A stretch of DNA of 64,000 nt from JBAOHV01 sp037045265 (GCA_037045265.1 JBAOHV010000036.1:1-64000), one strand, 5' to 3'; positions 26,496 to 36,271 are shown, counted from the stretch's first letter. Notes: generated from the letters alone by a model not told the origin. Translations and numbers: made by a program.

Positions 26496-28680
26496 ATGGT
26501 GGATCGATCGATCGTGTGGCTCGACGAGCCGGGTGCCGCTGACGCCCGGCTCAGCGGCGCCAAGGCGTCGAACCTGGCGATCGCGCGCCAGAACGGCCTG
26601 CCGGTGTACGACGGTTTCGTGATCGTCGCTGGTCGGGCGGCCGGGGTCATCGCAGCAGCCGAGGCCATCGCAGCACAGGAGCGCACCGCACAGGAACCAC
26701 CCGTGCCCAACAGGGCGAGAAGGGCCGCCCCAGGCACAATCGAGGCCAAGGGCAACGGCCACATTGCCCAGCCATCGGCCGACCCGGCGCTGTTCGCCGC
26801 GTGGGCCCAGCTCAGCCGTGCGGGCACGGTACCGCTCGTCGTTCGATCGTCGTCGGTGATCGAAGACAGCGTCGACTCATCCATGGCCGGCCGGTTCCTC
26901 ACCGTCCTGCACGTCTCCTGCTGGGCCGACTTCCTTGCGGCAGCAGCCGATGTACTTGCATCGGCCGGGTCCGTGCCGGACAGAGCGGGTGCGACCGCGC
27001 CGATGGCTGTGCTCGTACAACCGATGGGAGAGGCGAGCACGGGCGGCGTGCTGTTCGGCGTGGATCCCCTCACCGGTGACGAGTCGACCTACCTCGTCTC
27101 GTTCGCCGCCGGCTCACCGGACCAGATCGTCAGCGGCGTCGTGAACGGAACGCAACTGCGGATCACCAGGCGCGGAAGATCCAGGTCGACTCCCCGGACA
27201 CCGCTCGATCCAAGCGACACTCGACAACTCGCAGCTCTTGCACGCTCAACAGAGAGGCTGTTCGGTGGACCCCAGGACATCGAGTGGCTCATCGACGGAG
27301 GCGGTGCACTCCACCTGCTTCAGAGCCGTCCGATCACCGCGTCCGCCGTCCCGGTGAAAGATGGCCACCTGCTCGGGTCCGGGCCGGTGTCGGAGACATT
27401 TCCGGACCCTTTGTCGCGAACTCGAGACCGACCTCTGGGCGGAACCCCTCGACGAGGGGATCCGCGAGGCGTTGCGCATCAGCGGAACGATCAGCCAGCG
27501 GGGTCTTGCCGAACGGTTCGTCGTGAACGTCGGTGGGCGCGTCGCCGTGGACCTCGAGGCCCTGGGGATCGAGCCCCGACCGAGCCGCTGGTGGCATCGC
27601 CTGGATCCATTCCCGCCGGCGCGACGGGTGAGGGCGGCCTGGCGTATCGGCCGTCTGCGGGTTGCGCTTCCGGCGATCACCCACGACCTGGTCAACGAGG
27701 TCGACGGACACCTGAGGTCGTTGCCGGCTCTCGACGAGCTCGGCGACGTCCAGCTGCTGACCATCTTGGACAACACACGGCGGGTCCTGTCCGGGCTGCA
27801 CGCGCACGAAGTGATGGCCGGCTTCTTCCTGGACCCCGAGACCACCACCTCAACAGGAGCGTCCGTCGCATTGACCACCGTCGCCAGGGCACGACTCGAC
27901 GGGATGGACGATGCCGAGATCATCGCCTGCCATCCGATCGCCCTGGCACTGCTCGCACCCCGGATCGCAGCTCAGAGAACACTCCCCCCAACACCGTCCT
28001 CACCACCGGGTCAGGAGGTTGCTCCACCGACCACCCTGCGGGGTGACGACGCCATGGGGATCGCGCGCGAGGCGCTCAGGCTGCGCGTCAGGTGGGTCCA
28101 AGAGCTCGGCGCGCAGGTCTCGATGGAGCTCGGTCGACGACTGTTGGGCCGCGGGCAGCTGGGTTCGGCAGAGCACGTCCGCCATCTGGGCATGGCCGAC
28201 CTCCGCAGCTGTGTGGACAACCCGGCGACACCCGCGGCCGCAGCGGCCGACGTCGCCGGCGTGGCACCGCTCCCCTCGCGTTTCCGCCTTGCACGTGACG
28301 GCTCGGTGGTTCCCGCACTCGCCGGTGCTCACCCAGACGGCGCAGGATCCGTAGGGGTGAGCGGTGGGCGGGTCGTGGGCGTGGTGACGCACGACCCGGC
28401 GAACTCGAACGCGAAGGTGCTGGTGGTGGCCACTCTCGACCCCGCTCTGGCCGGCGTCATCGGGGCGGTCGCCGGGTTGGTCTCGGAGTCAGGAAGTCCG
28501 CTCAGCCATCTGGCGATCCTTGCCCGCGAGTATCGGGTCCCTGCCGTTGCCGCCATGGCCGGCGCCACGGACCAGCTCTGCGACGGCGACGTGGTGCTGG
28601 TCGACGGAACGACGGGAACCGTCGAGGTCATCGCCGACGAATCGCCGCACGCGTCAGCGACGTTCGTCGAGGACGGCTGA
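26496..28680 (+). CDS. PEP-synthase/rifampin-phosphotransferase-like dikinase, one frameshift
   Basis: A 727-residue protein with the parts of a phosphohistidine dikinase but without the PEP/pyruvate barrel. Residues 1-290: ATP-grasp, with SGAKASNLAIARQNGLPV, VVRSSSVIEDSVDSSMAG and a closing LHLLQSRPIT. Residues 300-620: a helical substrate domain, opening with GPVSETFPDPLS. Residues 630-727: swivelling domain with the carrier His in GSPLSHLAILAREYRVPAV. This order is that of rifampin phosphotransferase, which passes the beta-phosphate of ATP to a hydroxyl of the drug. An extra A near 27420 splits PLSR from LETDLWAEP. Two small membrane proteins follow directly. The acceptor is unknown. Confidence 0.8.
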
Positions 28681-28705
28681 TCAATTGCACGACAGGGGGT
28701 AGGTG

Positions 28706-29233
28706 ATGAGTCTGCGCAAGGTCTTCATCCTGCTGATCGGCGCTGCAACGCTGGCAGCGTCCGGTGTGTACATGTTCGTGTACCTGTACCGCTGGGAGTG
28801 GAACCGCGCGTTGATCAGTGCCGCCATCTTCCTGGCCGCCGAGATCGCGGTGCTCGGCTGGTTCCTCGGACGCAAGCTCGACTCCCTGGAGCGGGGGGTC
28901 CACTCATTGGGCACGGAGCTCGACGTCGCCCGCACACGGCGCATTGCAGGGCACCTCAACTCGGCCGGCAGGCAGCCGTCGGCGGCGTTCGAGTGGCTCA
29001 GGCCGGATCCCGGCAACACCCACGTGTTCATACCTGTTCTGCTCGGCGCGGGGCTGGTGCTGGTCGCCCTCGCATGGGCCGTCGAACGAGTCGCCAGCAT
29101 GACCGCCTCCCACACCTCCGATCGCCGCTTGGCGTCAGGGCTGTCTCGCCTGGCACCACCTCGTGGTGGGTTCCTGGACGACAACCTCGACCCGCTCCGC
29201 GACCTTCGCGGTCCAACGGGAAGCAGGTGGTGA
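28706..29233 (+). CDS. Hypothetical membrane protein
   Basis: A 175-residue protein with two N-terminal helices (KVFILLIGAATLAASGVYMF and ISAAIFLAAEIAVLGWFLG), a middle polar part and a third helix near residue 120 (FIPVLLGAGLVLVALAWAV). The tail is polar and Arg/Asp-rich. I do not recognise a family. It lies 25 bases after the dikinase gene on the same strand, with GGGGGTAGGTG before the start, so the two are probably one transcript and the protein may tie the dikinase to the membrane; that is inference. GTG at 28703 is an equally possible start. Confidence 0.65.
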   Translation: MSLRKVFILLIGAATLAASGVYMFVYLYRWEWNRALISAAIFLAAEIAVLGWFLGRKLDSLERGVHSLGTELDVARTRRIAGHLNSAGRQPSAAFEWLRPDPGNTHVFIPVLLGAGLVLVALAWAVERVASMTASHTSDRRLASGLSRLAPPRGGFLDDNLDPLRDLRGPTGSRW

Positions 29234-29236
29234 CCC

Positions 29237-29665
29237 GTGACGGCGGCCGCCGCCAGGCGCACGCTGGGGCCGGTGTTGGTGCTGTCGATGACCGTCGCCG
29301 GCCTGGTCGTCATGGCCGACGCCACTCAGTTCCGCGGCGATTCGGGGCGTACAGGTTCGACGCGCGTCGTGTTCGGCATCGAGACACGGAACTACCACCA
29401 CCACGCTGACGACGCCGCGACGGCGCTGTGGGTGCCGTGCATCGGCGCGGTGGGCTGGAGGTCGGTCGGAATGCCCGTGAGACTCGATCGCGACCAGCAC
29501 CGCGAGAAGATCGACATCGACCCGTCCTACACCGGCGTCACCTACGTCGCCGAGGTTCGCCCGTCGCTCGGCGAGCACACCAGGCGACGACTGTGGGGAT
29601 GCCTGGAGGATGGCACGGTGGACAAGGTTCGGGGCACGGTGTTCGAAGCTCGTGTCATGCGCTAG
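29237..29665 (+). CDS. Hypothetical secreted or membrane-anchored protein
   Basis: A 142-residue protein with one N-terminal hydrophobic segment (LGPVLVLSMTVAGLVVMA) that may be a signal peptide or anchor, then a small mixed domain containing one central Cys (ALWVPCIGAVGWR) and a second Cys near the end (RLWGCLEDG). These could form a disulfide outside the membrane. No family is recognised. It begins 3 bases after the preceding membrane protein gene (GTG start), which ties it to the dikinase unit. It overlaps the convergent gene at 29655 by 11 bases. Confidence 0.6.
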   Translation: MTAAAARRTLGPVLVLSMTVAGLVVMADATQFRGDSGRTGSTRVVFGIETRNYHHHADDAATALWVPCIGAVGWRSVGMPVRLDRDQHREKIDIDPSYTGVTYVAEVRPSLGEHTRRRLWGCLEDGTVDKVRGTVFEARVMR

Positions 29666-30140
29666 CGCGCACCCGGCGTCGTTCGTGCGGCTCCAGCCAC
29701 CAGAAGACGACGCGGCCCGTCACCTCCGCCAGCATGATCGCCACCACCTGGAGCCCAGCCCAGAGCGCGACCACTGGATAGCCACGCTGCGCCATGGTCG
29801 CGTGCTCGTCGGTGAAGCCCCAGAGCACCACCAGCGGGAGGACCGTGGCACCGAGCATGAGCACGACCAGGGCATCGAACGCGGCGATCCACATGTCGGT
29901 TCGTCGCACCGCGTGCACCTCCTCGGAGCGGAGACGGGTCGCCGAGAGCACGGCCAGCACCGAACCCAGCAGCACGCTGGCGATCAGCAGGTCGTTGTCC
30001 GACGCGCCGCGCATCCCGCTGCGACCGGCCGCCAGCTTGATGGCGATCGCCGGTGCCGCGAGAAACGCTGCGCTGAGCAGACCGTAGAGCGGGGGTGCCA
30101 CACGATCGACGGTCCGACGGCTGAGCACCCGTGCGGTCAT
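29655..30140 (-). CDS. Hypothetical four-helix membrane protein
   Basis: A 161-residue integral membrane protein with four hydrophobic segments (LYGLLSAAFLAAPAIAIKLA, LIASVLLGSVLAVLSA, FDALVVLMLGATVLPLVVLW, VALWAGLQVVAIMLAEV). No catalytic motif and no family recognised. ATG at 30140 is chosen for the GGAGGGGAG just before it and because it overlaps the stop of the metallophosphoesterase gene as ATGA, so the two are translated together; the protein may help place that exported enzyme. Confidence 0.65.
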   Translation of the reverse strand: MTARVLSRRTVDRVAPPLYGLLSAAFLAAPAIAIKLAAGRSGMRGASDNDLLIASVLLGSVLAVLSATRLRSEEVHAVRRTDMWIAAFDALVVLMLGATVLPLVVLWGFTDEHATMAQRGYPVVALWAGLQVVAIMLAEVTGRVVFWWLEPHERRRVRASA

Positions 30141-31111
30141 CTCCCCTCCCTCGCACGCAACGTGAAGCGATCGACGACAGCCCCGTCGGCCCTCACACAG
30201 CGGGCGTCGAGGCGGTCGCCCACGACATCGATGACCATGAACTGGAGGATCGACGCCGACATGGCTGTGAATCTGCTCGAGCCCACCGGTGTTGTCTTGC
30301 ATCCGCCGCCGCTGACCACGTAGGTGATCCCCTGCTGGGGGTGGGTGCGTTCGTAGTCGTGGTCGTGGCCCGCCAGCACCAGATCCACGTGATGACGCAC
30401 CAGGATCGGCTCGAGCTTCTCCCGAGCTCCGACGGTGGAGCCGTGGCGCCCCGAAGAGTAGAGCGGGTGATGCAGAGCTATGACCTTCCATTGGTTGGTG
30501 GAGCTGGCGAGCATGTCGTCGAGCCACTCCCACTGCTCCTTGGAGCCGGGGCCGAACACGCCGGGCACACTCGAGTCCAGGTAGAAGAAGTCGGCCGGAC
30601 CATGGCTCACCTTGTAGTAGCGACCCGGCGTTCCGAGCAGCCGCAGCTCTTCCTCTATCGCCTGGATGCTCACGTCGCTGTGGTTCAGGGCCGTGTCGTG
30701 GTTGCCGATCGCCAGCTCGAAGTCGACGCCGGCGTCGATCAGCGGGCCCATCGGCTTGGCGAACACGTCGTGGAATCGCCGCTTGAAGCTCCCGTAGTAG
30801 CTGATGTCACCGAGAAGCGAAACGAACCCGAACGGAAGGTCGCTGTAGGTGAGCGCCATCTGCCGGGCAACGGCCATCGCCTGGCGACCCCCGCTGCCGT
30901 TGTCCCCGATCACCGCGAACCGGAAGCTGTCGGCGGTCTCGGACCACGCGTGCGGCTCGAGGGTCATGCCAGGCGGGACACCCGGGATCAGGTCCTCCTT
31001 GTCGAGCAGCCGCCACAGGTACTGGTCGAGCACGAAACCCGATGCGACCGCCCCCGCAGCACCGGCACCGGCGGCGAACATCTGACGGCGGCTGAGTCGG
31101 ATCTGACCCAC
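30137..31111 (-). CDS. Tat-exported metallophosphoesterase
   Basis: A 324-residue calcineurin-like phosphatase with two-metal site motifs in order: VIGDNGSGG (Asp), LLGDISYYG (GD), AIGNHDTAL (GNHD), ALHHPLYSSG and LAGHDHDYER (GHDH). A twin-arginine signal, SRRQMFAAGAGAAGAVASG, stands at the front, so the folded enzyme is sent across the membrane. GTG at 31111 is chosen because it precedes that signal; an earlier in-frame start adds 52 residues of shadow sequence. The substrate (phosphomonoester or nucleotide) is not known. It overlaps the following membrane protein gene by 4 bases. Confidence 0.8.
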   Translation of the reverse strand: MGQIRLSRRQMFAAGAGAAGAVASGFVLDQYLWRLLDKEDLIPGVPPGMTLEPHAWSETADSFRFAVIGDNGSGGRQAMAVARQMALTYSDLPFGFVSLLGDISYYGSFKRRFHDVFAKPMGPLIDAGVDFELAIGNHDTALNHSDVSIQAIEEELRLLGTPGRYYKVSHGPADFFYLDSSVPGVFGPGSKEQWEWLDDMLASSTNQWKVIALHHPLYSSGRHGSTVGAREKLEPILVRHHVDLVLAGHDHDYERTHPQQGITYVVSGGGCKTTPVGSSRFTAMSASILQFMVIDVVGDRLDARCVRADGAVVDRFTLRAREGR

Positions 31112-31161
31112 GGCTCCGAGGCTACGCCCGAGGACCCGCGGGTGCTCGGCGACCCCCCCGT

Positions 31162-31968
31162 TCAGTCGGCGCTCTCCGACCTGGTCGCTCGGGCCTCCGG
31201 GATGAGCAGCGCCGCGGCCACGAAGAAGCAGACGCCACCGGCAACGGTCCCAGCGTTGTCGAGCCACAGGTTGACGACCTCACCTGACGAGAGCGTGTAA
31301 GCCCCGATCGCTGAGAGGCCGAAGAAGACCGACCCCGCCAGGTTCAGGACGACCACCCACCACGACACGTCGCGGAATCGGAGCCGTCCGGCGGAATGGC
31401 AGACCTCTGCCCAAGCCAGATAGCTGGCGACCAGGAAGCAGATCGAGCCGATCGCATCCGGCCTCCAGACCAGCCTGTTGGACTGGGCCACGTCCCAGCC
31501 GCCCTTCAGAGCCAGGAAAGTCATCACGTTGAAGTAGAGGGTGCCTACCAACTGCACGCCCGTTGCCCACCAGTCGATCGAACGCGGGCGCCACCACGCG
31601 AGCCGCTTCACTCCCTTGCGAGGGCGGGAGTCGTCGACCACGGACCCCGGGGCGTTGGCAGCTTCCACGAAGCACAGATAGGAGGCGGCGGTGAAGAAGA
31701 TCGACCCGACGAAGAAGGTGACTCCCACCGCGTTGGAACCTGCAAGCGACTCATAGGCGGGCAGCGGTCCGACGGTGAAGCACGTCGACCCGATGCAGAA
31801 CAGCACAGCGATCCACCATGTCAGCGCGGGGACGTGATCGCTTCCGAGCCGCTTGCGATGGTCGCGCGATCGCCATACGCGGGTGCTTCCATCCTCGAGG
31901 CGGTACTCGATACGCGTCGTGAAAGGACCGAACCCGCGGTTCGACTCGACGGTCAAGTCATTGCGCAT
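31162..31968 (-). CDS. YrhK-like domain membrane protein
   Basis: A 268-residue membrane protein with repeated helix pairs of the YrhK kind: WWIAVLFCIGSTCFTVGPL and FFVGSIFFTAASYLCFVE; then WWATGVQLVGTLYFNVMT with CFLVASYLAWAEV; then WWVVVLNLAGSVFFGLSA and AGGVCFFVAAALLIPEA. Three such modules suggest internal duplication. The cytoplasmic front part (IEYRLEDGSTRVWRSRDHRK) is charged. Function unknown. ATG at 31968 is chosen because related proteins start near here; no good ribosome site is visible. Confidence 0.65.
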   Translation of the reverse strand: MRNDLTVESNRGFGPFTTRIEYRLEDGSTRVWRSRDHRKRLGSDHVPALTWWIAVLFCIGSTCFTVGPLPAYESLAGSNAVGVTFFVGSIFFTAASYLCFVEAANAPGSVVDDSRPRKGVKRLAWWRPRSIDWWATGVQLVGTLYFNVMTFLALKGGWDVAQSNRLVWRPDAIGSICFLVASYLAWAEVCHSAGRLRFRDVSWWVVVLNLAGSVFFGLSAIGAYTLSSGEVVNLWLDNAGTVAGGVCFFVAAALLIPEARATRSESAD

Positions 31969-32094
31969 CAACGATGGATACCACCTGGAGCCGATCGGAC
32001 ACGACCGGCTCACGCTTGATCGGCCACTCAATGGCGTTCGGCGTTCCTTCCCGTTACGTCCTGACCCCGTGTTCGACCGGGCTGCGGTCGGCTG

Positions 32095-33060
32095 TCAGCG
32101 CGACTCGAACCAGGTGACGGTGTCGCGGATCGTGCGGTGGATCGGACGACTCGTGTAGCCGAGCTCGGTCGCTGCCTTGTAGTGGCTCACCATCGGCGAG
32201 TGCTCCAACGCGTGCAGTGCGTCCGGGGTGAAGATGGGCATCTTCGCCCGACGCTCGATCTTCATCACGAGCGGGGCGAGCGGCTGCACCAGACGTAGCG
32301 GGATCGACAGCGGTGGGACCGGCGCACCCGAATAGCGCTCGACGAGAAGACCGAGCTCGTGGATGCTGATCCTGGATCCCGACAACAGGTAGTTCTCACC
32401 CGTGCGGCCCCGCTCCTGCGCGGCGATCAGCCCGTCCACCACGTCGCGGACGTCGACGAAATCGAACTGACCGGTCACACCGACGGGGATCTTGCGCTCC
32501 ATGAACTGCAGCACCGTCTCGCCCATGCGCGACGGACCCAGGTCGACCGGACCGATGATCCCGGTCGGGTTGACGATCACCGCGTCCAGGCCATCGGCGA
32601 TCACGTCGTGGATCTGGTCCTCACCGGCGCGCTTGGAGCGGTCGTAGACCGGTGAATCGGAGTGCGTCGTCGGAGGTCCGGTCTCGTCGAGCGACGGACC
32701 GCAGCGCGCCAGGTCGAAGGAGTGCACCGAACTGCAGTGCACGAACCGGCCGACCCCGGCGTCGAGAGCTGCCGTCGCCGCGTTGCGCGGACCCTGGACG
32801 TTCACCCTCCAGACCATGCCTGTCGGATCGCCGACGATCGAGATGATCGCCGCCAGGTGGAACACCACGTCGTGATCGGCGAGCGCAGCGCGGAGGCTCG
32901 CGGGGTCGAGCACATCGATCTCGACGAAGTCGACGTCGAGCCCATCCAGTGCCGGGCCTCGGTGGACATCCCCGGCCGTCACCTGCGCCCCCCGCTCCAC
33001 CAGGGCTCGCACCAGATGCCCGCCCAGGAACCCACTGGCGCCTGTTACGAACACCCTCAT
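32095..33060 (-). CDS. NAD-dependent epimerase/dehydratase (extended SDR)
   Basis: A 321-residue extended SDR that probably acts on a sugar-nucleotide or a sterol-like or other carbonyl. The fold marks are MRVFVTGASGFLGGHLVRAL, the VFHLAA strand, SSVHSFD with the catalytic Ser, and YDRSKRAGE with Tyr and Lys. The C-terminal domain ends with YTSRPIHRTIRDTVTWF, typical of dihydroflavonol-reductase-like members. ATG at 33060 starts right at the nucleotide fold; a GTG at 33072 would add four residues. It follows the WS/DGAT gene by 15 bases on the same strand and may belong to lipid metabolism with it. Confidence 0.8.
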   Translation of the reverse strand: MRVFVTGASGFLGGHLVRALVERGAQVTAGDVHRGPALDGLDVDFVEIDVLDPASLRAALADHDVVFHLAAIISIVGDPTGMVWRVNVQGPRNAATAALDAGVGRFVHCSSVHSFDLARCGPSLDETGPPTTHSDSPVYDRSKRAGEDQIHDVIADGLDAVIVNPTGIIGPVDLGPSRMGETVLQFMERKIPVGVTGQFDFVDVRDVVDGLIAAQERGRTGENYLLSGSRISIHELGLLVERYSGAPVPPLSIPLRLVQPLAPLVMKIERRAKMPIFTPDALHALEHSPMVSHYKAATELGYTSRPIHRTIRDTVTWFESR

Positions 33061-33075
33061 ACGGCCATCCACATG

Positions 33076-34488
33076 TCAGTCCCGACCTGAGTCTGCCAGA
33101 CCGCGCAGCTCTCCGATCGCGGCGGCCGTCGCGTCGGCGAGCACATCGACGTCCGGGGTGCTGGCTGCGTCGCCGGTGATCCCGAAGAACAGTCGACCGT
33201 TGTAGGACAGGATCGCCGTACCGACGCGCAACCCGTGGGTGATCGGCACGTACGGCAGGTACGAGAGCATCTCGCGCCCGAGGCAGTAGAGCGGGAACTG
33301 CGGCCCCGGGACGTTCGTCGTCACCGTGTTGACCGACCGCTGGGGCACGTGGCGGAGAAGCCCCACCAACCAGCGGCTCATCGGCCCGACCACCATCGGT
33401 GGAGCGAGGTCTCCGATGGTCGTGGCGAGCTCCCCGACCTCCACCATGTGCGAGGCCTTCAGCTCGGCCATCCGGCAACGGACCTCCGCGAGTCGTTCGA
33501 CGTGGTCCTCGATCTCGACAGGCAATTCGAGCAGCATCAGCGACACCCGATTGTCCGGTACCCCGGCGCCGCTGTCGCGACGGGTGGAAACCGGTACCAG
33601 CGTGCGCACGACCGCGCCGTCGAGGTTCTCGCTCCGGTTGCGCAGCAATGCCGCGTAGCCCGCCGTCACTGCGGTGAGCACGACGTCGTTCACGGTGCCA
33701 CCGAACACCCTGCGAATCGCTCGTACGTCCTCGAACGAGGCCGATGAGAAGGCCCAGGTGCGGTGGGGGCCGATCGAGCCGTCGATGGGCAGAGCAGGCG
33801 TGGCGGTCAACGCCCTGCCCAGTCGGGCGGCCCCGGCGAACGCTTCCACGACGTTGCGGCCGGCATCGGCCGGACGGGTGAGAGCGGACGCCGCTCGGCC
33901 GGCCTGGGTGGCGAGATCCGATGTGAATCCCGCCCAGGTCCCGAGCACCTTCTGGGTGACGCCGGGCTCTGGTAGAGGTGACCATTCCTCGGGCTCGACC
34001 GGATCCGGGTCCGCGACGATGTCCAACAGCACCGTCAACAGACCGACACCGGCGATGCCGTCGACCATGCAGTGGTGGACCTTGAACAGCAAGGCCCACC
34101 GACCGTCCTCCAGGCCCTCCACCAGCCAGATCTCCCAGAGCGGACGGTCGCGGTCGAGCGGCTGGGACATGACCCGCCCCATCAGGCGACACAGAGCTTC
34201 GTCGTCGCCTGGCGCCGGCAGCGCGGTGTGGCGCAAGTGATAACGCAGATCGAAATGGGGATCATCGACCCAGATCGGCCGCCCCAGGTCCAGCGGCACC
34301 GACCGCACCCGCTTGCGGTACCGCGCGATGAGGTGCATCTTCGACGCGACCAGGCGTTCCAACTCCTCGAATGCCGGGGGCGCTCCGTCGAAGGTGCAGG
34401 CACCGGCGATGTGCATGTGGCCGACACCGTCCTCGACATGGAGGAACTCGGCGTCGAGCGCTCCGAGCCGTTCGATCACAGGATCCAC
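33076..34488 (-). CDS. Wax ester synthase/diacylglycerol acyltransferase (WS/DGAT)
   Basis: A 470-residue acyltransferase that joins fatty acyl-CoA to diacylglycerol or fatty alcohol to make storage lipid at the membrane. The active-site motif is HHCMVDG (His138-His139, Asp143), with PLWEIWLVEGL before it and NDVVLTAVTAGYAALL, LVPVSTR and TNVPGPQFPLYCLGREML after it, all family marks. The N-terminus MDPVIERLGALDAEFLHVED is also typical. Full length. It precedes the epimerase gene on the same strand and follows glnS, with short gaps. Confidence 0.9.
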   Translation of the reverse strand: MDPVIERLGALDAEFLHVEDGVGHMHIAGACTFDGAPPAFEELERLVASKMHLIARYRKRVRSVPLDLGRPIWVDDPHFDLRYHLRHTALPAPGDDEALCRLMGRVMSQPLDRDRPLWEIWLVEGLEDGRWALLFKVHHCMVDGIAGVGLLTVLLDIVADPDPVEPEEWSPLPEPGVTQKVLGTWAGFTSDLATQAGRAASALTRPADAGRNVVEAFAGAARLGRALTATPALPIDGSIGPHRTWAFSSASFEDVRAIRRVFGGTVNDVVLTAVTAGYAALLRNRSENLDGAVVRTLVPVSTRRDSGAGVPDNRVSLMLLELPVEIEDHVERLAEVRCRMAELKASHMVEVGELATTIGDLAPPMVVGPMSRWLVGLLRHVPQRSVNTVTTNVPGPQFPLYCLGREMLSYLPYVPITHGLRVGTAILSYNGRLFFGITGDAASTPDVDVLADATAAAIGELRGLADSGRD

Positions 34489-34531
34489 GGGCTGCTCCTC
34501 GCATCGGTTCTGCTGCAGCGGTCGAGTCGGT

Positions 34532-36205
34532 TCAGCCGCCGCGCTGCTTCAGGATATTCGCCCATTCGTCGCGCAGGCCGACGGTGCGATGGAACACGGC
34601 CGGGTCGTCGAGGTCCGCGGCGAAGTAGCCGAGCCGTTCGAACTGCACCACCTGCCCGGGCTCCACCTCACCCAGCGCCTGTTCGGCCTTGGCGGCACTG
34701 GTGGAGCGCGACTGTGGGTCCAGGTCGTCGAGTGGATCGGCGCCGTCAGCCCCGGGGTGAGCGGACTGGAACAGCCGCTCGTAGAGGTGCACGGTCGCGT
34801 CCACGGCGTGCGGCCGTGACACCCAGTGCATGGTCGACTTGACCTTGCGGTTGTCGGGTGCGGCGCCGCCCCTGGTGGCGGGGTCGTAGGTGGCGAGGAC
34901 TTCGACGACGTTGCCGTCGGCATCGAGGACCGCCTCGCTGGCGGTCACGAAGTAGGCGTTGCGCAGACGAACCTCTCGGCCCGGGGTGAGGCGGTAGTAC
35001 TTGGGCGGGGCGTCGAGCATGAAGTCGTCGCGCTCGATCCACAGCTCACCGGAGAAGGGCACCGACCGGGTCCCGTCGCTCTCGTCCTCGGGGTTGTTGA
35101 CGACGTCCACCCACTCGACGTGGCCAGCGGGCCAGTTGGTGATCGTCAGCTTCAACGGCTCGAGCACCGCCATGCGCCGCTGGGCGTAGCGGTTGTGGTG
35201 GGTCCGCACGAAGCTCTCGAGCAGTTCGATCTCGACCACCGAGTTCGTCTTGGCGACCGAGATGTGCTCACAGAACGTCCGCAGCGCGGCAGCCGGGAAG
35301 CCTCGGCGGCGCAGTCCCCTCACGGTCGGCATTCGCGCATCGTCCCAGGCCTCGACCAGCCCCCGTTCGACGAGCGTGCGCAGCACCCGCTTGGACAGCA
35401 CGGTGTGGGTCAGGTTCAGCCGGGCGAACTCGGTCTGCTCCGGCCGGTCCGAGGGCAGCTCGATGTGGTCCAGGCACCAGTCGTAGAGCGGTCGGTGCTC
35501 AGCGAACTCCAGAGTGCAGATCGAGTGAGTGGTGCCCTCGATCGCGTCGGTCTGGCCGTGCGCCCAGTCGTAGGTCGGGTAGATGACCCAGCGGTCACCG
35601 GTGCGGTGGTGATGTGCCCGGCGGATCCGGTACAGCACCGGGTCACGCATCCACATGTTGTCGGCCTGCATGTCGATCTTGGCCCGCAGCACGCACGCTC
35701 CGTCGGCGAACTGCCCGTCACGCATGCCTCGGAAGAGCTCGATGTTCTCCTCGACGCTGCGGTCCCGGTGAGGGCTCTCGATGCCGGGCTGGCCGAATCC
35801 GCCGCGTTGCGACGAGATGGTCTCCTGATCCTGGTCGTCGACGTAGGCGAGTCCTGCGCGAACCAGATCCTCGGCCCATTCGTACAGCTGATCGAAGGAG
35901 TCAGAAGTGAACTTCGCCGGACCGGACGGCGACACGCCGAGCCAGGCCAGGTCGTCGATGATCGCGTCGACGTAGGAGACGTCCTCGGCGAGCGGGTTGG
36001 TGTCGTCGAAGCGCAGGTGGCAGGTGCCGCCGAACTCCTCGGCGATGCCGAAGTTCAGGTAGATCGACTTGGCGTGGCCGACGTGGAGGAAGCCGTTCGG
36101 CTCCGGCGGGAACCGCGTCTGGACTCGCCCACCGAAGCGGCCGGCGGCCTGGTCGTCACGGACCTTCTGCCTGACGAAATCGACCGAATCACCACGCTCC
36201 GACAT
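34532..36205 (-). CDS. glnS: Glutaminyl-tRNA synthetase
   Basis: Class I synthetase that charges tRNA-Gln with glutamine. The HIGH motif is FLHVGH (residues 39-44) inside RFPPEPNGFLHVGHAKSI, followed by LRFDDTNP and the KMSKS motif as VLSKRVL. The C-terminal anticodon barrel (KYYRLTPGREVRLRNAYF, STMHWV) shows GlnRS rather than GluRS. About 557 residues, the usual size. ATG at 36205 matches the family start; an upstream in-frame ATG adds nine residues. Most actinobacteria make Gln-tRNA by amidation instead, so this gene is notable. Confidence 0.93.
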   Translation of the reverse strand: MSERGDSVDFVRQKVRDDQAAGRFGGRVQTRFPPEPNGFLHVGHAKSIYLNFGIAEEFGGTCHLRFDDTNPLAEDVSYVDAIIDDLAWLGVSPSGPAKFTSDSFDQLYEWAEDLVRAGLAYVDDQDQETISSQRGGFGQPGIESPHRDRSVEENIELFRGMRDGQFADGACVLRAKIDMQADNMWMRDPVLYRIRRAHHHRTGDRWVIYPTYDWAHGQTDAIEGTTHSICTLEFAEHRPLYDWCLDHIELPSDRPEQTEFARLNLTHTVLSKRVLRTLVERGLVEAWDDARMPTVRGLRRRGFPAAALRTFCEHISVAKTNSVVEIELLESFVRTHHNRYAQRRMAVLEPLKLTITNWPAGHVEWVDVVNNPEDESDGTRSVPFSGELWIERDDFMLDAPPKYYRLTPGREVRLRNAYFVTASEAVLDADGNVVEVLATYDPATRGGAAPDNRKVKSTMHWVSRPHAVDATVHLYERLFQSAHPGADGADPLDDLDPQSRSTSAAKAEQALGEVEPGQVVQFERLGYFAADLDDPAVFHRTVGLRDEWANILKQRGG

Positions 36206-36271
36206 GGGCGCAGACGCTACCCAGAACGCCATCCCCTGAACAGCGACCGGACAACCGCCCGGAACGAAGTG

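Noticed and set aside
28703..29665. Toxin-antitoxin pair after the dikinase
   Set aside because: Both proteins are membrane or exported and much larger than typical partners; no toxin motif.
32621..34192. Long open frame on the minus strand overlapping the WS/DGAT gene
   Set aside because: It is a one-base-shifted reading of the same strand with an Arg/Gly-rich product; the WS/DGAT frame holds the HHxxxDG motif.
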